Part shown: positions 60,401-64,000 of the stretch, piece by piece
Layout: every line of letters starts with the position of its first letter
Numbering within the stretch: the first letter of the stretch is position 1
Source of the DNA: Embiotoca jacksoni
Taxonomy: Eukaryota; Chordata; Actinopteri; Embiotocidae
Direction of reading: 5' to 3'
NCBI GenBank assembly: GCA_022577435.1
Contig: JAKOON010000018.1
Coordinates: forward strand, 1,568,775 to 1,632,774
Length of the DNA stretch: 64,000 bases
Program-made: the position numbers and the translations under genes
Notes under the pieces: model-generated
Seen by the model: only the letters and a program-made list of their open reading frames with translations
Told to the model about the DNA's origin: nothing
The model's database searches: none

Positions 60401-63400
60401 TAGGATGAAAAAATATTTTCTTTTCTGATTTCAAGCCTGTAATGAGATGAAAGGAGCTTTTCAAAGTTTAAGTTTATTTATAGTAGGGACCATGTACAGA
60501 ATACATTCATCTCAAAATCAGAGGAGATGCTCTGTAACAGATTTGGCTACTTGCTAATTTCCATCTGCAGTCCCTAGTAAGTAAAAGTAAAGTAAAAAAT
60601 AAAGGAGGTTCCCAGGAAAACAGTAAATAGATGTGAGCCATGAAACTGTCTTAAAGACTTATGACTTTCCATGTTTTACTGAACAACAGATGAGTCCGCC
60701 TGAGACTTACAGACACCGCTCGTTGTTTGTTAAGCAGTTTATCTTCACCAAGAAATATTTTTGAAGCTTTCTGTCACTTAACGTTTCATCTGTGTTGTCT
60801 TCCTCTCTCTGGCATATTCATCAGCTCTATAACACAAATATATTCCTAATTCCAACACTTTATCGACTTAAACAACCTGTTTCCATGAATTGACATCCAT
60901 TTCTTTCTGAGCAGGATCATATAAACAGTTCTGTGACTCCCAGTTCCTGTTGCTCCCAGGAATGCATTGATAAGTCTGTGTCTTTGTGTCTTTCAGGTGG
61001 ACCCGGCAGCCTACACAGACACCTGTCTCTACCTGTACTGCAGCCTGCCACCCAACGAGCGGGAAGGGGCGCTGTGTGACACCCTGGCCAGCTACGTCCG
61101 GCAGTGTGCCCAGCAGCACGTCGTCCTAACGTGGAGGACAGACACGCTATGTGGTAAAGAAACAGAACAGTTCGGTGTCTGACTACACATGTCATCTTTA
61201 TAAAACTGTGTCCCTCCTCCCAATGCCACGCCCATCCACTGCAGCAAAATGTGAGATAGCTACGTTTGGCAGTGTATAGGTGTTAGAGTTACACGTTTTG
61301 CTGGTGGGGGTTAGGATGGAAAAAGAAACACTGAAGAACAACTTCCTGGATTCAAACCTCATTGTCCCGCATGGCAGTTTGTAATTAATGCCACCATGTG
61401 GACAAATGTCCTTTATACTTGGTTTATTCAACACATTTGTTGCAGTACCGTGGTTACATGATCCTTCGTCATGTATCATTTATATACGTATAACTTATGA
61501 GCATAAAGATAACCCACGTAATATACACACCGGTCCACTACAGCAAAACGTGTAATTGTCACGCCTAGACCGCCTAAAGCGTTATAATCTCACATTTTGC
61601 TGTCGTGGACGGGCGTGTCTATTACACATTTTACCGTGATACTGGGTTGAATAGAGCAAACGACTTAATAAAGATAGTATTATACAACAATATCTAGCTA
61701 AAGCTTGGTAGCAGCAGCAGCTAATATTAGCCACCATAAGCTAATGGATATACCAGATTAAATCAAGCTGCCTGAGTGTATTATACAACCCGCTTTCCAA
61801 AAAAGTTGGGATGCTGTGTAAAATGTAAATAAAAGCAGAATGCAATGATTTGTAAATCCTATAAACCCCAAACTGTATTGCAAAGAGACCGAAGACAACA
61901 TATATAATGTTAAAACTGAGAAATTTTAATGTTTTATAAAAAATATATGCTTATTTATAATTTGATGCCAGCAACACATCTTAAAAAATTTGGGACAGGA
62001 TCATGTTTACCATTTTGTTGCATCACTTGTTCTCTTTACATCACTCTGTAAACATTTGGGAACTGAGGAGACCAGTTTCTGGAGTTTTGAAAGTGAAATG
62101 TTGTCCTATATTAGGACAGTTTTCCACTTCACCTCAGTCCATCTTCAATGATCTCGGTCCAGAGAAGGCGGCGGTGTTTCTGGATCATGTTTCTATCTGG
62201 TTTCTTCTTTGGAGAGTTTCAACATCATTTGTGGACGCAGCGATGAACTGTGTTCACAGACGATGGTTTTCACAAGTGTTCCTGAGCCCATGCAGTGATT
62301 TCCACTCCAGAATAGTGTGTTTTTAATGCAGACACATTTTAAGACTAAACTGTGGTTTGTGTTTTTTAATGAGTTTTGATGAATAATAGAAGCATTTTTA
62401 TTTTTTATTTTTTTTTACGTTGTTTATCTTTAGATGTTTTCCTCTTCAGTGAGTTTATGTTTCCCTTTCCGAGGTCTGAGTTTCAACACAAAGGACTCCA
62501 AAATTAAAACAAGGAAATCTGTCAAATTCTGCATCTCACAGCAAATTAATTTGAACTGTAAGACACAAAGATTCATGTCAGCAGTAATTACATGCGACAA
62601 AACATGTAAACAGTATTGTCCTTTATAAATATGTCCTGCCTTTTTTCCTGTCTCTCCAGGTCGTGTCTGTCCCAGAGGTCAGGTGTACTCTGACTGCGTG
62701 TCCTCCTGTCCCCCCAGCTGTACCTCCCCTCACCCCCCCGGGCCCGCTGCAGCCATGGGCCAGTGCAGGGAGGAGTGTGTAGGGGGCTGTGAGTGTCCTC
62801 CGGGTCTCTACCTCCACCGGGGAGTCTGTCTGAAAAGAGACGACTGTCCTTGTTTTCATCGCAGACGCACCCACCAGTCAGGGGACAGGATACAGCAGCG
62901 GTGCAACACCTGGTGAGGGGGGGGGGTGGTATTGGTTTGGTTCCTGTGTCTCTCCATCTAATGTTCCTTCACTTTCTGATTATCCATCCTTTCTTTTAAA
63001 TGTATTCCCTCTTCACCTCCCAGTGTGTGCAGAGCAGGTCAGTGGCAGTGCACCGGAGAGAAGTGTGCAGCCCAGTGCAGTCTGATGGGGGCGCTGCAGG
63101 TGACCACCTTTGACAAGAAGAGGTATTCACTGCAGGGAGGAGACTGTCCCTTCACCGCCGTGGAGGTGAGACACATACGCTGCTGTGCACACTGTTACAC
63201 ACAGTTACACACAGTTACACACTGTTACACACTGTTACACACAGTTACACACAGTTACACACTGTTACACACAGTTACACACAGTTACACACTGTTACAC
63301 ACTGTTACACACAGTTACACACTGTTACACACAGTTACACACACATATCACTCCTTTGTGCTTACGCTCTTTGTGTGTGTTCAGGACTTTGTTGACAGGA

Positions 63401-63541
63401 AGCTGGTAGTGAGCGTGCGCTGTGGGGAGTGCACAGCAGGAGGAGGTGGAGGAGGAGGTGGAGGAGGAGGAGGAGGACTGGGGTGTGTGAGGGAGATGTC
63501 AGTCACGGCGCTTCGCACCACAGTCACTATCACAGACACAG
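51440..63541 (+). CDS. sspo: SCO-spondin (sspo), N-terminal part, 3' truncated by window
   Basis: Thirteen exons (51440-51492, 52925-53134, 54816-54898, 57134-57304, 58326-58600, 58739-58841, 59582-59740, 59864-59949, 60213-60338, 60997-61153, 62660-62912, 63024-63165, 63385-63541) join in frame to 658 codons. Order of parts: signal peptide (1-17), EMI-like cysteine module (18-172, with GHWCEH, GWRLDVDRM, NRTVRACCEGW and QCCSSLWGLSWR), first VWD (about 200-375, RTFDRKHFHFQGSC and GLCGVYN), C8 (381-474), TIL (475-558), then a second VWD. This order and the N-terminal motifs match SCO-spondin rather than mucins or VWF. Family knowledge: a very large secreted glycoprotein from the subcommissural organ and floor plate that polymerises into the Reissner fibre, needed for body-axis straightening. 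A 13-Gly tract (625-637) interrupts the second VWD. Introns are packed with mobile elements. Confidence 0.93.
51493..52924 (+). other. sspo: sspo intron 1
   Basis: AT-rich. GTGCCAAACTTTGAT appears twice near 52130 and 52205. No gene. Confidence 0.8.
52925..53134 (+). CDS. sspo: sspo exon 2 (EMI-like)
   Basis: Residues 18-87: GHWCEHVVEDKVERV, QYNTRGWRLDVDRMR and CFLYK. The acceptor is ttccag and the donor gtaggt. It matches the conserved GRWCEQ...GWRLDL layout of SCO-spondin. Confidence 0.92.
53425..53992 (-). repeat. Dispersed repeat family A, copy 2 (inverted)
   Basis: Near-identical to 6830-7400 in reverse, inside sspo intron 2. Its open frame starts at 53780 on plus. It carries the full tail with GTGATGTCATC repeats. 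Confidence 0.88.
54816..54898 (+). CDS. sspo: sspo exon 3 (EMI-like)
   Basis: Residues 88-115: PPEMEKQVVNRTVRACCEGW and SGPRCSD. It has an N-glycosylation sequon (NRT) and the CCxGW signature. Donor gtgagg. Confidence 0.93.
55013..55108. repeat. Fragment shared with the Crypton-like relic
   Basis: Collinear with 18238-18330 (GATCTGATTGGTCAACTGAA ... AGAAATATCACTCC), in sspo intron 3. Confidence 0.75.
55140..55275. repeat. AT-rich and (ACTAT)n repeat
   Basis: TATAATAT tract followed by about 11 ACTAT units at 55216-55270. Confidence 0.92.
55290..55370 (+). mobile_element. Retroposon 3' end
   Basis: AAATTTCCCCTCGGGGATTA then ATAAAG, a terminus of fish LINE/SINE type. Confidence 0.5.
55880..55950 (+). 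mobile_element. Retroposon 3' end with (CTAC)n tail
   Basis: CCCCTTGGGGATTAATAAAG followed by CTAC repeats. Same terminus as at 14835-14915. Confidence 0.6.
55950..56175. repeat. Dispersed repeat family B, copy 2 (X-box bearing)
   Basis: Similar to 13055-13275, including GTTGCCATGGAAAC at 56040-56053. Lies in sspo intron 3. Confidence 0.75.
57134..57304 (+). CDS. sspo: sspo exon 4
   Basis: Residues 116-172: GVGVRGQCYSTWSCEDFPG, EQCCSSLWGLSWRNASD and CLSCTYTLLP. Eight cysteines. Acceptor ctctcag; donor gttaga. Confidence 0.92.
57410..58271 (+). mobile_element. Tc1-derived deletion element with ~200-bp inverted ends
   Basis: It begins TACAACC and ends GGTTGTA. The ends are inverted copies (TGTGTAAAATGTAAAT and ACAACATATCAAATGTTGAA against their complements at 58140-58250). 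The interior starts with a transposase-like ATGGGGAGAGGTTCACC at 57769 but is internally deleted. It lies in sspo intron 4, almost against exon 5. Confidence 0.8.
58326..58600 (+). CDS. sspo: sspo exon 5 (start of VWD1)
   Basis: Residues 173-264, with CMSWGGAHYRTFDRKHFHF and GSCTYLLASS, the opening of a VWD domain. The acceptor is gctcacgtag, with a modest pyrimidine tract; a Tc1-type element ends 54 bp upstream. Donor gtatca. Confidence 0.88.
58739..58841 (+). CDS. sspo: sspo exon 6 (VWD1)
   Basis: Residues 265-298: ALRMMMGLDLVTVLHRNLTL and NNLPVPNREPLFQN. Acceptor tttcag; donor gtaaac. Confidence 0.88.
58958..59445 (+). repeat. Dispersed repeat family A, copy 3
   Basis: Same sequence and orientation as 6830-7400, lacking the final tandem GATGACATC tail. 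In sspo intron 6. Confidence 0.87.
59582..59740 (+). CDS. sspo: sspo exon 7 (VWD1)
   Basis: Residues 299-351: GVTVHWLGDFVFVESGLGV and TRGLCGVYNNNAD, the family's GLCGxYN landmark. Acceptor ctgcag. The donor gttggg is weak but keeps phase. Confidence 0.88.
59864..59949 (+). CDS. sspo: sspo exon 8 (end of VWD1)
   Basis: Residues 352-380: DDFTTMGGTVSEYAASFGNS then WKVPDQNNE. Acceptor ctcag. The donor gtactg is inferred from phase. Confidence 0.83.
60213..60338 (+). CDS. sspo: sspo exon 9 (C8, first half)
   Basis: Residues 381-422: GCSDAAELGHSCDVSGDA and CHRLLENPFTRCHPR. Acceptor atcag; donor gtcaga, chosen because it joins in phase to VDPAAY. Confidence 0.87.
60339..60996 (+). other. sspo: sspo intron 9
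   Basis: 658 bp. TTTAAGTTTATTTATAG at 60467 also occurs near 39490 in related form. No gene. Confidence 0.75.
60997..61153 (+). CDS. sspo: sspo exon 10 (C8, second half)
   Basis: Residues 423-474: VDPAAYTDTCLYLYCSLP, LCDTLASYVRQCAQQHVVL and WRTDTLC. Acceptor tttcag; donor gtaaag. Confidence 0.93.
61235..61655. repeat. Dispersed repeat in sspo intron 10
   Basis: GCAAAACGTGTAATTGTCACG and ATTACACATTTTACCGTGAT face each other as a loose inverted repeat. Related blocks occur at 43960-44310. Confidence 0.4.
61784..62326 (-). mobile_element. Truncated Tc1-derived element
   Basis: Left end TACAACCCGCTTTCCAAAAA and CTGTGTAAAATGTAAATAAA match 57410. The interior reads as transposase relic on minus (CCATGCAGTGATTTCCACTC region). 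The right inverted end is missing. Confidence 0.7.
62660..62912 (+). CDS. sspo: sspo exon 11 (TIL)
   Basis: Residues 475-558: GRVCPRGQVYSDCVSSCPPS, CVGGCECPPGLYLHRGVC and DDCPCFHRRRTHQSGD. A trypsin-inhibitor-like cysteine module with a VWC-like tail. Acceptor ctccag; donor gtgagg. Confidence 0.93.
63024..63165 (+). CDS. sspo: sspo exon 12 (start of VWD2)
   Basis: Residues 559-606: CVCRAGQWQCTGEKCAAQC, then VTTFDKKRYSLQGGDCPF. Acceptor cccag; donor gtgaga. Confidence 0.92.
63191..63346. repeat. 10-bp minisatellite in sspo intron 12
   Basis: About 15 units alternating ACAGTTACAC and ACTGTTACAC. It fills most of the 219-bp intron. Confidence 0.95.
63385..63541 (+). CDS. sspo: sspo exon 13 (VWD2, poly-Gly)
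   Basis: Residues 607-658: DFVDRKLVVSVRCGECTA, then 13 Gly from GGA/GGT codons at 63439-63477, then LGCVREMSVTALRTTVTI. Acceptor ttcag; donor gtgagt. The gene continues beyond the window. Confidence 0.88.
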
Positions 63542-63741
63542 GTGAGTCAGTAAACTAACACTAACAGTATTAAAGTGACAGTTTGTTTGGAGTTTTTTAG
63601 CATCTTTCAGTCGTCTGTTTCGATTATGTGTTTTGATTTAGTCTTAATGTTCTTATTCTCTTATAATGTTCTTATATGTGGAAATAGACAACTCTTATCT
63701 CATCAACTTATAAAGCTGATATGATGTTGTTTCCAACAATA

Positions 63742-64000
63742 GACGTGTGTCATAAAAGTGTTCGTAACTTCCAGGTCTGAAAAATGAGAACAATGCAGAA
63801 GTGTCTTCAGCTGCAATACCAGCGAGTGCCACTAGAGGTCGGCTCCAAAAAGCCTCCGGCTCCATAGACTCCCATTCAACTTCTCTCATCAAATCCAAAG
63901 TGAATAAAATGTGTCCATCAGTTATCTCGGTGTTGTTAGCTAAAGTCACTCCTTCTTCTTAGTTTTCTGGAGGTCCATCTGAAAATAATCCCTCATTCAT
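63742..64000 (+). repeat. Dispersed repeat family A, copy 4, cut by window edge
   Basis: Matches the first 250 bp of 6830-7400 (GTCTTCAGCTGCAATACCAG onward). Its first 60 bp diverge more than in the other copies. Confidence 0.85.

Noticed and set aside
51440..63541. Mucin or von Willebrand factor as the identity of the VWD-C8-TIL gene
   Set aside because: The N-terminal EMI-like cysteine module with GHWCEH, NRTVRACCEGW and GLSWR segments precedes the first VWD, which is the SCO-spondin arrangement.

Overview
The window is vertebrate nuclear DNA, most likely from a teleost fish and probably a percomorph. It has intron-rich genes with GT-AG junctions, long CA/TG and TA microsatellites, several minisatellites, and many degraded teleost-type mobile elements: Tc1-like transposons and their deletion derivatives, LINE reverse-transcriptase scraps, a Penelope-like GIY-YIG relic and a Crypton-like relic. 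I see no CRISPR array, operon or rRNA gene, and no tRNA was recognised by eye.

Four protein-coding genes can be reconstructed exon by exon. (1) plppr4 (plasticity-related gene 1), plus strand: exons 2 to 7 lie at 8610-23233 and give 808 codons. The first coding exon is not found and probably lies left of the window. (2) A three-exon Myb/SANT-like DNA-binding gene, minus strand, 36923-34340, 249 aa. Its stop codon falls in a 10-bp minisatellite and its second intron is filled by a 1.3-kb low-complexity array. (3) aoc1 (diamine oxidase), minus strand, 48001-42565, four coding exons, 742 aa, with every catalytic landmark present, plus a probable 5' non-coding exon and a CCAAT/TATA promoter near 48.6 kb. 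(4) sspo (SCO-spondin), plus strand, from 51440 to the right edge. Thirteen coding exons give 658 codons covering the signal peptide, EMI-like module, first VWD-C8-TIL unit and start of the second VWD.

Layout: 1-8.6 kb is repeat-rich sequence, presumably plppr4 intron 1. 8.6-23.2 kb is plppr4, with a 42-bp minisatellite in intron 3 and assorted transposon relics. 23.3-24.1 kb is a long-inverted-repeat element just after the plppr4 stop. 24-34 kb is AT-rich sequence that begins with the probable plppr4 3' UTR. 34-37 kb is the Myb/SANT gene and its arrays. 38.1-39.0 kb is a 29-bp minisatellite. 42.5-48.6 kb is aoc1. 48.6-51.1 kb is the region between the head-to-head aoc1 and sspo genes. 51.1 kb to the end is sspo.

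The genes do not form a pathway. PLPPR4 is a neuronal membrane protein that modulates lysophospholipid signalling. AOC1 is a secreted copper amine oxidase that breaks down histamine and diamines. SCO-spondin is the main glycoprotein of the Reissner fibre. The Myb/SANT gene is a putative DNA-binding protein of unknown role. From memory, AOC1 and SSPO are also near each other on human 7q36, so their proximity here may be old synteny. I found no clearly new multi-gene system. The most unusual material is repeat structure touching genes: a stop codon supplied by a minisatellite, mobile-element copies carrying RFX-type X-box motifs in sspo and plppr4 introns, a poly-glycine tract inside an sspo VWD domain, and one repeat family present in four copies that share an open frame.
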